Positions 26,031 to 37,669 of a stretch of DNA of 64,000 bases are shown piece after piece; the first letter of the stretch is position 1; each line of letters starts with the position of its first letter. Made by a program: the position numbers and the translations under genes. The notes under the pieces are model-generated. The model searched no databases. It was not told the DNA's origin and was given only the letters and a program-made list of their open reading frames with translations. This stretch comes from Phoenix dactylifera (taxonomy: Eukaryota > Streptophyta > Magnoliopsida > Arecales > Arecaceae): assembly GCF_009389715.1 (NCBI RefSeq), contig NC_052395.1:2976001-3040000 (forward strand). The letters run 5' to 3'.

Positions 26031-28356
26031 TGTAGAGACCCACGTTTGAGTTGGGCCGGCCTCTGAGAAGGGCGGCCCAACTCGTGAAAATGGGGGAGGG
26101 AGTCTCCCGAATCGAAAAGCTCCCTCCCCTGTTTTTCGGAAGCCTTCCCCTCCTCCCGAATCCACCGGGAAGGAGGATCTTAGGGCGATAAAAACCTACC
26201 GAATCAGGAAGATCTCCTCTCTCTCTTCCCCTAGGGCATCAACCGAGGGCTTCTACACACAGAAGAAAAAAAAAAGAGAGGAAGAGATCGGGTTTCTACC
26301 TTGCCGTGGGGAGGATCGGAGCTTTCGCCATCGATCCGGTCGGGAGGACCTTGCCGGAGGCAAGGTGAGCATCTTCTCCCTCTCCTCCATCATCTTTGGC
26401 CCTTATCTCCTTGGGGAATGAGGCCGGAAAGCTGCCGGGTTGATGGAGAAGCCGACGCCTTGTTTGGCCTTCTCCTCTCTCGTTCCGGCCGGTCGTCACC
26501 GGTCGGGGACACACCGCCGGCACACCGGCCCTGCCACAGGCCGACGACCAGGGGCGTCGCCAGCCGTGGGCCACCGGCGGCCGAACCTCCTTCTCCCCTT
26601 TCCGTCGGGAAGAAGGAAGAAGAGAGGAAGAGAAAGGGTATTTTCCCTCTCTTTCTCTTATTATATAACCCTTTTATTATATTATCTGTTTATTGTTGTT
26701 GGGTTTCCTTTTACTCTTGGATCAGGGAGATCATGGATTGTTGAATAGTCTTGGAATACTAGATTTTAGAGGACCCTTTAGAGGATTAAACAGGGGTCCT
26801 GGATTATCATATATCTTGAGTAAATTTTAATGATGATTTGGTTCTGTAGGGGAACAATCTGTTGGATGAGAGGACGTTGAGCAGGATTCTGTGCATTCCG
26901 GTTCTTTATCGCCGTGAGGGCGGGTGATTGGTTGTCTAAATTTTCAACAAAGATAAGGATCCTTGTACACCAATCCTGCATGATATAATTTTTTATATAT
27001 ATATATATACTTAGATATATATGATATGCTATGATCCAGACAAATCAAAAATAGTTTTATTAAATTATATTTTGATCGTGTTGGCTTGTGGTTGATATTA
27101 TGATCGTATTCGCTTGTGGTTGGTATCATGATGGATGCATGCATGCGCATAACCTACACCTACATAATTGGACTGATGGATGTGGTGCTCTAAACTAATC
27201 ATGTGATATTGGTTGCCTCGTCACGGGCTGGAAACGTGATCGTGGTTAGTTTAAAGCCGGAAATAAATAAAAAGAAATTGATGTGTGGATGTAAACTGGA
27301 TTGCATGAAAAGGGATTTTGGGTTTATCTTGTTATTATGGCAGGCCCCGTCACAGGCTAAAAATGTGGTACTTTGGTAGGCCCCCTCACAGGCTAGAAAT
27401 GTGGAACTATAATGTGCAGGCCCCGCCACAGGCTGAAAATGTGATACTTTGGTAGGCCCCCTCACAGGCTAAAAATGTGGAACTATAATGTGCAGGCCCC
27501 GCCACAGGCTGAAAATGTGATACTTTGGTAGGCCCCCTCACAGGCTAGAAATGTGGAACTATAATGTGTAGGCCCCGCCACAGGCTGAAAATGTGATACT
27601 TTGATAGGCCCCATCACAGGCTAGAAATGTGGAACTATAGTGTGCAGGCCCCGCCACAGGCTGAAAATGTGATAATTTGGTTGCCCCACCACAGGCTGAG
27701 AAATGTGACTAAGATTTGACCCAAAGTCGGAAAGATAATTGATCCGGATCAAGTTAACATGGAATGGAAAGAAAAAGCATTGAAAATAGTCATAGTGATT
27801 TATAAGCTATATATATACTATATCATTCTTATGTGGCCAGATTTTCATTGATGTTTGATGTATAATTATGGACTTTTATTGATGCTTGATGTTCATAATT
27901 ATATTGATTATTTGAGTCTTATGGAAACTGTTTATGATTTCATGAAATGTGCATCGATTTGTCGTGGTTTTCGAATTCATATTATTATTGTGTTGGTATG
28001 GATGTGTAGGGATTCTTACTGGGCTGTAAAGCTTACCCCCCTTTTTCTTCTTTTTCTTTACCAGAGTTGCAGGATGCATAGTTTTGGATGGGATGGGCGC
28101 AGAGTGCGAGCACCAAAGTCATTAGTTAGTTAGTTGTTTATCCTTCTTTGATGTCGATGAACATTTGAAGATCTTGTAATTGAACTAATTTGTTTATTTG
28201 GACATGTCGGACTGCTCTATTTGAATTACTAGATTAATTGTGGATTTATTGAAATTTTTGGTTAATCATAGGCCTTGCATGATCTTTAGGGCACTGCTCT
28301 AGGGCTCATGCGGCCGGTCGCGTACCGGACCCGGGTGCTGGGTTTGGGGCGTGACA
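26031..28356 (+). repeat. 5' LTR (2326 bp)
   Basis: The ends are TG...CA, and the 76-bp tandem array is at 27341-27711. A GATAAAAAC stretch near 26187 is a possible TATA-like element of the LTR promoter. The LTR ends four bases before the primer-binding site. It matches the 3' LTR along its full length apart from scattered substitutions and poly-A/AT-tract length changes. Confidence 0.95.
27341..27711. repeat. 76-bp tandem repeat array inside the 5' LTR
   Basis: Repeat starts fall at 27341, 27417, 27493, 27569 and 27645, an exact 76-base period, with a decayed partial fifth unit. Each unit is two diverged halves of about 38 bases. Each half carries AGGCCCC, CACAGGCT and AAATGTG; one half continues RTACTTTGGT and the other GAACTATAATGTG. 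The array also creates Cys/His-spaced short frames that are not genes. Confidence 0.92.
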
Positions 28357-28371
28357 GAGTGGTATCAGAGC
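28357..28371 (+). other. primer-binding site (initiator Met-tRNA type)
   Basis: Three bases after the LTR end, TGGTATCAGAGC matches the 3' end complement of plant initiator tRNA-Met, the usual primer of plant gypsy elements. The match is 12 bases; the following bases diverge. Confidence 0.9.
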
Positions 28372-28509
28372 TTAAGGTTAAGGTATTCTAGGGTTTAGGT
28401 TCAGATGAGAGTGAATGGGGAGAAGAATATTAAATGACTTAGTAAAGTACTCCATAGATACATTTTCTTTGCAATCTTAAAATGTTAAAAGTAACTTGTG
28501 TAGGTTGAT

Positions 28510-30573
28510 ATGGCACGAGGGAGTGGACGTGGGCGTAATAGGAGGCCGACTCACTTTGCCGATGGCTCCGCTGCTTGGACGCCCTCCGAACAACAAGAAG
28601 GTGCTCCACCCTCGCCAGCCAGGAGTATGCACCCGTAGGAACACCACGTCAACCCTGTTGGTAGTGCTCTGGAAATAGGAACCCCGGAAACTCCAAGGAC
28701 AGGAACCTCGGGTGAGCCTGGAATTCAGCCTAACGAACCACTGAGTGCTTCTCAGATGATGCAAACAATGATGCAACAACAAGCTACTTCCCGTTCAGAC
28801 ATGATGAGAATGATGGAGATGCAACAACGCTTCATGGAACAGCAGCAACAATTCATGCAGCAACAGTTACAACATCAGCAGCAGCAGGTGACTCCTCAGT
28901 ATCTACAGGGGGCTACAAGTCGGCAAGAGCATCATGTCAGTTTGGCAGAATTCAAAAAGTTTGCACCTTCAGCTTTTAAAGGCACTTCTGACCCTTTAGA
29001 GGCTGAGACTTGGCTGAATGAAATGGAAAAAGTTTTCAATGCCCTGAGATGCCCTGATGAGGATAGGGTCACTTTTGCTACATTTATGCTGCTGGGAGAA
29101 GCGGATATTTGGTGGAATGTGGAAAGAGGAAAGATAGGACAGAATGCTACATCTTTGACTTGGGAAGGATTTAAGGAGCTTTTCCGTGATAAGTATATTC
29201 CCCAAAGCGTGAGACGGCAGAAATTCCGAGAGTTTACCCGGTTAGAGCAGGGGAATATGACGGTCGCAGAGTATGCTGCAAAGTTTGAGGAACTGGCTAG
29301 GTATGCCCCAGGACAGGTGGAGAATGAAAGAGAACGAGCTGAAAAGTTTGAAAGTGGACTTAGAGCCCGAATCAGACAACAGGTATCTACCTTCGAGCTT
29401 TCTTCCTACAAGGATGTGGTTAACAAGGCTTTGGTAGTTGAAAGGGGCTTGAATGACACTCAAGAAGAGAGGGAAAGAATTTTGAAAAAGAGAAACAGAC
29501 AAGCTGAGTTACAAAATAAGCATGGCAAAAATACTGAATTCAGGCCCAAGAAACAAACTACTGTGAATGATAAGGCTCAGCGCAAGGATACTGTGAAATG
29601 CTATAGATGTGGTAGACCCCACTATCAGAGCGAGTGCAACTGGTTCAATGGGAATTGCTTTTCGTGTGGCCAGCAGGGCCACAGGGCAAATACATGTCCT
29701 AATCGCAGTAAGCAACAGGCTCGACAAATGTCTCAGCCTATTCCGGGAGCTCCAGCAAATCAAGTATCTCAGAATGAACAACAACGAGGAGGACAGCAGA
29801 GGCCTAGAACTCAGGGTCGAGTCTATGCTCTCACACAACACGATGCCGACGCCTCTAACACCGTGGTGACAGGTACAATTGAAATCTCATCCATTAATGC
29901 CTATATTTTGATTGATCCTGGAGCTACTCATTCTTTTGTATCTGCTGATTTTGTTGGAAGAAATAGTACATTGATTTCTTTGCCACTAGAGACTGAACTG
30001 TGTGTCTCCATCCCTAATGGAGATGTAATCTTAGTTAACTCTGTCTACAAAGATTGTATCTTGAATATTGAAGGCAGGGAAATGAAAGCAGATTTACTAG
30101 TCCTAGGGATGAAGGATTTCGACATGATCCTTGGGATGGACTGGTTAGCAGCATATCATGCCACTGTTGACTGCTTCGAGAAAACAGTAAAATTTCAAAT
30201 CTCTGGTCAGCCAGAGTTTACTTTTAGTGGCAACAGAGTGTTACCTCCGCCAAAAGTAATCTCAGCCATACAGGCCAAGCGACTCCTTCGGAAAGGTGAT
30301 GAAGGATTCTTAGCCGTGATAATGGGCACCCAACTGGAAGAACTCAAGCTAGAAGACATTCCCATTATGAGGGAATATCCAGATGTCTTTCCAGAGGATT
30401 TGCCAGGATTACCTCCTGATAGAGAGGTTGAATTCTCCATTGATTTGATTTCTGGCACTGGACCGATTTCTAAGGCCCCATACCGGATGGCTCCAGCTGA
30501 ATTAAAAGTGCTAAAGGAACAACTACAGGAGCTGTTGGACAAGGGTTTCATCAGGCCTAGTGTTTCTCCTTAG
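28510..30573 (+). pseudogene. gag-protease and start of pol, interrupted by TAG
   Basis: This is the first part of a single reading frame that runs from the ATG at 28510 to 33243 (1577 codons). It is interrupted by TAG at 28636-28638 (codon 43) and TAG at 30571-30573 (codon 688). Between the stops lie a Gln/Met-rich stretch and a retrotransposon Gag core (WLNEMEKVF, ADIWW). Two zinc knuckles follow near codons 363-395: CYRCGRPHYQSEC has irregular spacing and CFSCGQQGHRANTC is canonical. An aspartic protease with LIDPGATHSFVS lies near codon 468. Reverse transcriptase begins just before the second stop. Without readthrough or suppression, the copy cannot make its polyprotein. Confidence 0.92.
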
Positions 30574-33243
30574 GGTGCTCCTGTACTATTTGTGAAAAAG
30601 AAAGATGGCAGTTTCCGGCTTTGCATAGATTATCGAGAAATAAATGGAGTAACAGTGCGGAACAAATACCCTTTACCGAGAATTGATGATTTGTTCGATC
30701 AGCTGCAAGGGGCACAAATCTTCTCAAAACTTGATCTACGCTCCGGATATCACCAGTTGAGAATAAAGGCTGAAGACATACCAAAGACAGCATTCAGAAC
30801 TAGATATGGACACTATGAGTTTTTGGTTATGCCCTTCGGGTTAACAAATGCACCAGCAGCCTTTATGGATCTTATGAATCGGGTGTTCAAACCCTATCTG
30901 GATCAATTTGTGGTAGTATTTATTGATGACATTCTAGTCTATTCAAAAAGTCCACAAGAGCATGAGGAGCATTTGAGGATAGTATTACAAACTCTTAGAG
31001 AAAACAAGCTTTATGGCAAGTTGCAAAAATGTGAGTTTTGGTTAAACAGTATCACCTTTCTCGGGCACGTGATATCCAAGGATGGCATCTCAGTCGACCC
31101 AAAGAAAGTAGAGGCAGTAGTTGATTGGAGTAGACCTACTAATGTGTCCGAGGTGCGCAGTTTTTTGGGAATGGCGGGATACTATCGGAGATTTGTTGAG
31201 GGATTCTCTCGTATTGCCATGCCTCTATCTCGCCTAACCCAAAAGCAAGTAAAATTTGAATGGAAGGAGGATTGTGAGCAGAGTTTTCAGGAGTTGAAAA
31301 GACGATTGGTGACAGCTCCGATATTGGCCCTTCCATCTGGAACAGGAGGCTTCAGCATCTATAGTGATGCATCACGCAAGGGCCTCGGTTGTGTTCTTAT
31401 GCAGAATGAGAAGGTGATAGCCTATGCTTCTAGACAGTTGAAACCATATGAGCTGAATTACCCTACACATGATTTGGAGTTAGCAGCTGTGATCTTTGCT
31501 TTAAAAATATGGAGGCACTATTTATGTGGTGAACATTGTGAAATTTTTACGGACCACAAAAGTTTGAAGTATATCTATACTCAAAAGGAGTTGAATTTGA
31601 GGCAAAGAAGATGGTTAGAGCTATTAAAAGATTATGATCTAACTATCAATTACCATCCGGAAAAAGCAAATGTTGTGGCCGATGCTCTAAGCAGGAAATC
31701 TTCAAGTAAATTAGCGGCTCTGATCACTATACAAAGAAACATTTTGTTAGACTTGGAGAGATATGAAATTGAAGTACGACTGCATGATCCTCAAGTACGA
31801 CTTGCTAATCTTATAGTGCAGCCTACCTTGATTGAAAGGATTAAGTCATCTCAAAAAGAGGATTCAGAATTACAGAGGGTAAGGGGAACAGTAGAGTCTG
31901 GTGTTCAAAGCGAATTCCATGTGCATGAGGATGGTTCCTTAAGATTCGGTAGCAGATTGTGCGTCCCTAAAGTTCCAGAATTAAGGAATGAAATTTTAGA
32001 GGAGGCTCATAGCTCGGCTTATACAATGCATCCAGGAGGCACAAAGATGTATCAGAATTTAAAGAAACATTTTTGGTGGAGTGGTATGAAAAAGGATATT
32101 GCTCAATTTGTAGCCCAGTGTCTAGTATGTCAGCAGGTAAAAGCAGAACATCAGAGACCTGCGGGACCATTACAATCTCTACTTATTCCTCAATGGAAGT
32201 GGGAGCATATCACCATGGACTTTGTGACTAGCTTGCCAAAAACCCTACGAGGTAATGATGCCGTGTGGGTAATTGTTGACCGACTAACCAAATCAGCACA
32301 CTTTTTGCCTTTCAGAGTTGGTTTCTCCTCAGAGAGATTGGCAGGCTTATATATAGAGCATATTGTGAAGTTGCATGGGGTCCCAGTTACCATTGTGTCA
32401 GACAGAGACAGTAGATTTGTATCACAGTTTTGGAAGAGTCTTCATAAGGCTCTTGGAACCAAATTGAGCTTTAGCACAGCTTTCCACCCCCAAACCGATG
32501 GACAGTCAGAAAGAACCATCCAGATCTTGGAAGACATGTTGAGATCCTGTGTTATGGATCTAGGAGGAGCGTGGGATGGCCACTTATCACTAATAGAGTT
32601 TGCTTACAATAATAGCTATCAAGCAAGTATACAAATGGCTCCTTTTGAGGCGTTGTACGGCCGGAAGTGCCGATCTCCTATTTGTTGGGATGACGTGGGT
32701 GAGAGAAAATTGTTAGGTCCAGAGATAGTACAACAGACTGTTGATAAGGTGCAAGTGATCAGAGAACGACTTCGTACAGCTCAGAGTTGCCAGAAGAGTT
32801 ATGCTGATAATAGAAGGAGAGAATTGGAATTTCAAATTGGAGATCATGTTTTCTTGAGAGTGTCACCTACAAAAGGTGTGATGAGATTTGGGGTTCGTGG
32901 CAAATTAAGCCCTAGATATGTTGGTCCGTTTGAGATTTTGGACAAGGTTGGGAAGGTGGCGTATCGACTGGCTTTACCACCGGCTTTATCCGGTGTGCAC
33001 AATGTTTTTCATGTGTCAATGTTGAAGAAATATGTTCCAGATCCGAGTCATGTGGTAGCATATGAGCCATTACATCTTCAGGAGGATCTGACCTATGAGG
33101 AGTTCCCGGTACGAATTGTGGACAGAAAAGATCAGATACTACGACATCGAACCATTCCTTTTGTGAAGGTACAATGGAATAATCATATGGAGAAGGAGGC
33201 TACTTGGGAGCTCGAAGAAGAGATGAAAGTCAAGTATCCGTAG
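30574..33243 (+). pseudogene. pol: RT, RNase H, integrase, chromodomain
   Basis: This continues the same frame after the TAG at 30571, with no further stop for 889 codons. The reverse transcriptase has the [10 protein letters not shown] active site (near codon 805) and [12 protein letters not shown]. RNase H starts [15 protein letters not shown]. The integrase has an HHCC zinc finger near codons 1174-1210 and a DDE core: [17 protein letters not shown], and the [11 protein letters not shown] block with Glu. The last ~45 codons ([10 protein letters not shown]...TWELEEEM) form a chromodomain, expected to target integration to marked chromatin. All catalytic residues I can place are present. It lacks its own start context, hence pseudogene. 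Confidence 0.93.
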
Positions 33244-33289
33244 CTTTTTGAAACCTCAGGTATGTCAATTTCGAGGACGAAATTTTTTT

Positions 33290-33303
33290 TTAGGAGGGAA
33301 GAA
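33290..33303 (+). other. polypurine tract
   Basis: AGGAGGGAAGAA lies directly before the TGTAGAGACC start of the 3' LTR, the expected plus-strand priming site. A conserved TTTCGAGGACGAAAT stretch lies just upstream, as in many plant chromoviruses. Confidence 0.9.
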
Positions 33304-35636
33304 TGTAGAGACCCACGTTTGAGTTGGGCCGGCCTCTGAGAAGGGCGGCCCAACTCGTGAAAATGGGGGAGGGAGTCTCCCGAATCGAAAAGCTCCCTCC
33401 CCTGTTTTTCGGAAGCCTTCCCCTCCTCCCGAATCCACCGGGAAGGAGGATCTTAGGGCGATAAAAACCTACCGAATCAGGAAGATCTCCTCTCTCTCTT
33501 CCCCTAGGGCATCAACCGAGGGCTTCTACACACAGAAGAAAAAAAAAAAAAAAAGAGAGGAAGAGATCGGGTTTCTACCTTGCCATGGGGAGGATCGGAG
33601 CTTTCGCCATCGATCCGGTCGGGAGGACCTTGCCGGAGGCAAGGTGAGCATCTTCTCCCTCTCCTCCATCATCTTTGGCCCTTATCTCCTTGGGGAATGA
33701 GGCCGGAAAGCTGCCGGGTTGATGGAGAAGCCGACGCCTTGTTCGACCTTCTCCTCTCTCGTTCCGGCCGGTCGTCACCGGTCGGGGACACACCGCCGGC
33801 ACACCGGCCCTGCCACAGGCCGACGACCAGGGGCGTCGCCAGCCGTGGGCCACCGGCGGCCGAACCTCCTTCTCCCCTTTCCGTCGGGAAGAAGGAAGAA
33901 GAGAGGAAGAGAAAGGGTCTTTTCCCTCTCTTTCTCTTATTATATAACCCTTTTATTATATTATCTGTTTATTGTTGTTGGGTTTCCTTTTACTCTTGGA
34001 TCAGGAAGATCATGGATTGTTGAATAGTCTTGGAATACTAGATTTTAGAGGACCCTTTAGAGGATTAAACAGGGGTCCTGGATTATCATATATCTTGAGT
34101 AAATTTTAATGATGATTTGGCTCTGTAGGGGAACAATCTGTTGGACGAGAGGACGTTGAGCAGGATTCTGTGCATTCCGGTTCTTTATCGCCGTGAGGGC
34201 GGGTGATTGGTTGTCTAAATTTTCAACAAAGGTAAGGATCCTTGTACACCAATCCTGCATGATATAATTTTTATATATATATATATATACTTAGATATAT
34301 ATGATATGCTATGATCCAGACAAATCAAAAATAGTTTTATTAAATTATATTTTGATCGTGTTGGCTTGTGGTTGATATTATGATCGTATTCGCTTGTGGT
34401 TGGTATCATGATGGATGCATGCATGCGCATAACCTACACCTACATAATTGGACTGATGGATGTGGTGCTCTAAACTAATCATGTGATATTGGTTGCCTCG
34501 TCACGGGCTGGAAACGTGATCGTGGTTAGTTTAAAGCCGGAAATAAATAAAAAGAAATTGATGTGTGGATGTAAACTGGATTGCATGAAAAGGGACTTTG
34601 GGTTTATCTTGTTATTATGGCAGGCCCCGTCACAGGCTAAAAATGTGGTACTTTGGTAGGCCCCCTCACAGGCTAGAAATGTGGAACTATAATGTGTAGG
34701 CCCCGCCACAGGCTGAAAATGTGATACTTTGGTAGGCCCCCTCAAAGGCTAGAAATGTGGAACTATAATGTGCAGGCCCCGCCACAGGCTGAAAATGTGA
34801 TACTTTGGTAGGCCCCCTCACAGGCTAGAAATGTGGAACTATAATGTGCAGGCCCCGCCACAGGCTGAAAATGTGATACTTTGATAGGCCCCATCACAGG
34901 CTAGAAATGTGGAACTATAGTGTGCAGGCCCCGCCACAGGCTGAAAATGTGATAATTTGGTTGCCCCACCACAGGCTGAGAAATGTGACTAAGATTTGAC
35001 CCAAAGTCGGAAAGATAATTGATCCGGATCAAGTTAACATGGAATGGGAAGAAAAAGCATTGAAAATAGTCATAGTGATTTATAAGCTATATATATATTA
35101 TATAATTCTTATGTGGCCAGATTTTCATTGATGTTTGATGTATAATTATGGACTTTTATTGATGCTTGATGTTCATAATTATATTGATTATTTGAGTCTT
35201 ATGGAAACTGTTTATGATTTCATGAAATGTGCATCGATTTGTCGTGGTTTTCGAATTCATATTATTATTGTGTTGGTATGGATGTGTAGGGATTCTTACT
35301 GGGCTGTAAAGCTCACCCCCCTTTTTCTTCTTTTTCTTTACCAGAGTTGCAGGATGCATAGTTTTGGATGGGATGGGCGCAGAGTGCGAGCACCAGAGTC
35401 ATTAGTTAGTTAGTTGTTTATCCTTCTTTGATGTCGATGAACATTTGAAGATCTTGTAATTGAACTAATTTGTTTATTTGGACATGTCGGACTGCTCTAT
35501 TTGAATTACTAGATTAATTGTGGATTTATTGAAATTTTTGGTTAATCATAGGCCTTGCATGATCTTTAGGGCACTGCTCTAGGGCTCATGCGGCCGGTCG
35601 CGTACCGGACCCGGGTGCTGGGTTCGGGGCGTGACA
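33304..35636 (+). repeat. 3' LTR (2333 bp)
   Basis: This is the second copy of the LTR, about 99% identical to the first by eye and 7 bases longer, mainly from a longer A run near 33540. It carries the same tandem array and ends in GTGACA, followed by the TTTGT duplication. Confidence 0.95.
34621..34991. repeat. 76-bp tandem repeat array inside the 3' LTR
   Basis: It has the same period, copy number and two-half structure as the array in the 5' LTR. Small differences in which units carry TAGG versus CAGG, and one CTCAAAGG variant, show independent point changes or unit exchange since insertion. Confidence 0.92.
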
Positions 35637-37132
35637 TTTGTACACGTGGCAAACAAAGAGCTCTTTCAAGGCAAAGCTTCTATTTTAGTATGTGTGTGTA
35701 TATATATACACAAGATTAGATAAATAATATTGTGCACCAAAACAAGTATAGTTGCATGCAACACACTTGACTGAATTGTATACATGGATTAGATATACTA
35801 TTAATCAGGTAAATAATAAATAAAAATGGCAGTAAAACAAGTGATTGTTATTATTGCAAACTCGTAATAAACTACGCTATCCATGCAAGTTAAGTAAAAT
35901 AGACTTGACTTTTATGTGATAATAAAGTATATTAAAGTCAATGATAAGATTTCAGCACTTGTAATGTTGAGACTTATTACTTGTAAGTTATTTCTTGTGC
36001 ATCCATAACGTTTTGTAGTTTTAGTATTATAGTTAAGCTTTCCTCCTCTTCCTTTTCTTGTAGCTAGGAAGGGAGAAAAAGGCTCCATAAATCTGAAAAT
36101 GGCCCAAGGAATAACATAGGACAATGAGAAAAATCGGTATGAAGGTTAATAGATGGAAGAATCTAAAAATTATGAACTCAATGTTGATCACTCTTGCAAA
36201 ATAGCTCTTGCACATAAATCACCTCTTTGTTGTTTTTGTTCACTCATATACAACTATTAGAAAACCTCTTCCAACCATATAGCCAGGAGTTGAGAATTCT
36301 GATAATTTACATGCAACCTAGTCCATATGGTACAGAGCTTTTAAGTTGTCAGTAAGTTCACCTCCTTGAGCTAAATTTTATGATTGTACTTTGCTTGAAA
36401 TTGTGATATCATTCTAGTGAAATATTTGGCAATATGTTTATTGTTGGTTGTAGATTCTTCCTTACATTTCATAAGTATGAATTGAACATCAATACAGCGT
36501 AAGTTCGGTAATGTAGTAGTGATATAAGTATCATGTTTCGCATTGAAAGGGTTAGAGATTATATTGTGCAGTGGATGCAATCTAGCATGCCTTATATAGT
36601 TCACCTATGCGGCTATGCATGCATCATTGGAAGTTGCTTGATGCGCTACATGAAAAAAAAATCTTTATTCTACAATTGACCTTGCATCTAAGTCATCCAA
36701 AGGCAATATATATTATCCACCATTTGAAGATAGTATGATTTATGATGCTAGAGAGCAAAATTTGTATACAGGGACACAATATAGACCAATAACTTAGTGA
36801 AAACAATCATACTTTCTTTGAGTGTATTCGAGCAATGCAAATTTATCGGCCCATATCAAAATTGTAGACTAATTAGTTCTATTCATTCTTTTCCATGATT
36901 CTTTTTGTCGATGCTAAGTTGCATGGCCCGAATTCTTAAGAGAAATTCCAACACCTCCCTACTACATTTGCAAATCGATAGACTCTAAAGTGTTCAGTTA
37001 TCACTTCAAAGCAAGAGGAATGCACGCTTCTTGCATGCATTGTGGCATGCCGAGGATGTCACGAGAATAATCATATACAAAACACTATCAATGTTATTAG
37101 AACATTCACATTCATTGCATTCCCACAAGTTA
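35637..37132. other. intergenic, no gene recognised
   Basis: AT-rich DNA between the retrotransposon and the SMH gene. It starts with the right TTTGT target-site duplication. It contains only short frames with no recognisable domain, and I see no structured RNA gene. Confidence 0.55.
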
Positions 37133-37270
37133 GGATTATATCTTTTGTGAGAAAAAAATAATTTATGTTTTTTTACTATGTCAACCGTTGGATCGCATAA
37201 TGGCTGCTTCCAGATTCGTGCAAGTGGATGGAAGCAAGAGGTCTTAGATCAATCATGAAAAATACAACCC
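37133..37270. mobile_element. MITE with GGGTTGTAT termini, copy 2
   Basis: The left end GGATTATATCTTTTGTGAG and the reverse complement of the right end, GGGTTGTATTTTTCATGA, are related to the termini of the element at 11.14 kb. Just inside, ATGTCAACCGTTGGATCGCAT nearly matches the same position in that copy. It is smaller (about 138 b) and more decayed, and lies about 400 bases upstream of the SMH start codon, so it may contribute to that promoter. Confidence 0.55.
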
Positions 37271-37534
37271 AAACGCCATTGTTACATTCCCAGGACGCCA
37301 GGAGAATACACACATGCTTATCACGTGCCCAGACTTGGTTACCAAGTAGTATTGCCACACCCAAGCGTATCATTTTGAGCGCACCCAAAGCATTGACTAC
37401 GAAGGAAACCTAACCAATCCCATCGGCGCAAAGACCCTCCGGTCCCACCAATAGATCCTACCGAGTCCCAGTTTATTTCGACGTACGAATTCCTCGTCCT
37501 AGTAAGTTCCTTCCTTCATGGCCAAAGAAACGTT

Positions 37535-37560
37535 AACCCTAACCCTAACCCTAACCCTAA
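37535..37560. promoter_or_regulatory. telomeric-type (AACCCT)4 tract / telobox
   Basis: Four perfect AACCCT units plus a trailing AA lie 110 bases upstream of the SMH start codon, probably in the 5' leader or core promoter. The tract contains several overlapping AACCCTAA sites, the core bound by plant telobox-binding Myb proteins. The adjacent gene encodes such a protein, so autoregulation is a reasonable hypothesis. The unit is the 6-base form, not the 7-base AAACCCT of typical plant telomeres. Confidence 0.8.
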
Positions 37561-37669
37561 TTTCCTAGGGGAAAAGAGAAGGGGGCTTCTTGATGCCGAG
37601 CGAAGGGTGGAGGAGGAGAGAAGAGATCTGAGGAGAGGAAGAAAAGGAAGAAAGGAAGAAAGGAAGGAG

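Larger units (their letters stand above)
26031..35636 (+). mobile_element. Complete Ty3/gypsy chromovirus LTR retrotransposon
   Basis: A 9.6-kb element bounded by near-identical LTRs (26031-28356 and 33304-35636) that begin TGTAGAGACC and end GGGGCGTGACA. It is flanked by the perfect 5-bp target-site duplication TTTGT (26026-26030 and 35637-35641). It has a TGGTATCAGAGC primer-binding site matching initiator-Met tRNA, and a purine tract just before the 3' LTR. Its domain order is Gag, protease, reverse transcriptase, RNase H, integrase, chromodomain. That order plus the C-terminal chromodomain places it among plant chromoviruses, probably the Tekay/Del group. The LTRs differ by roughly twenty positions by eye (about 99% identity), so it inserted recently. 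Two in-frame TAG codons make this copy non-autonomous as it stands. Confidence 0.97.

Noticed and set aside
26296..26748. Overlapping 90-147-codon frames repeated at 26.3 and 33.6 kb
   Set aside because: They lie in the LTR leader on both strands and appear twice only because the LTR is duplicated. No domain is visible.
27341..27711. CRISPR-like regular repeats
   Set aside because: The repeats are contiguous 76-bp tandem units inside an LTR, without unique spacers, in a plant genome.
37607..37669. Upstream in-frame ATG of the SMH gene
   Set aside because: It would add a Glu/Arg/Lys low-complexity stretch. Known SMH/TRB proteins start at the [12 protein letters not shown] sequence found at 37670.
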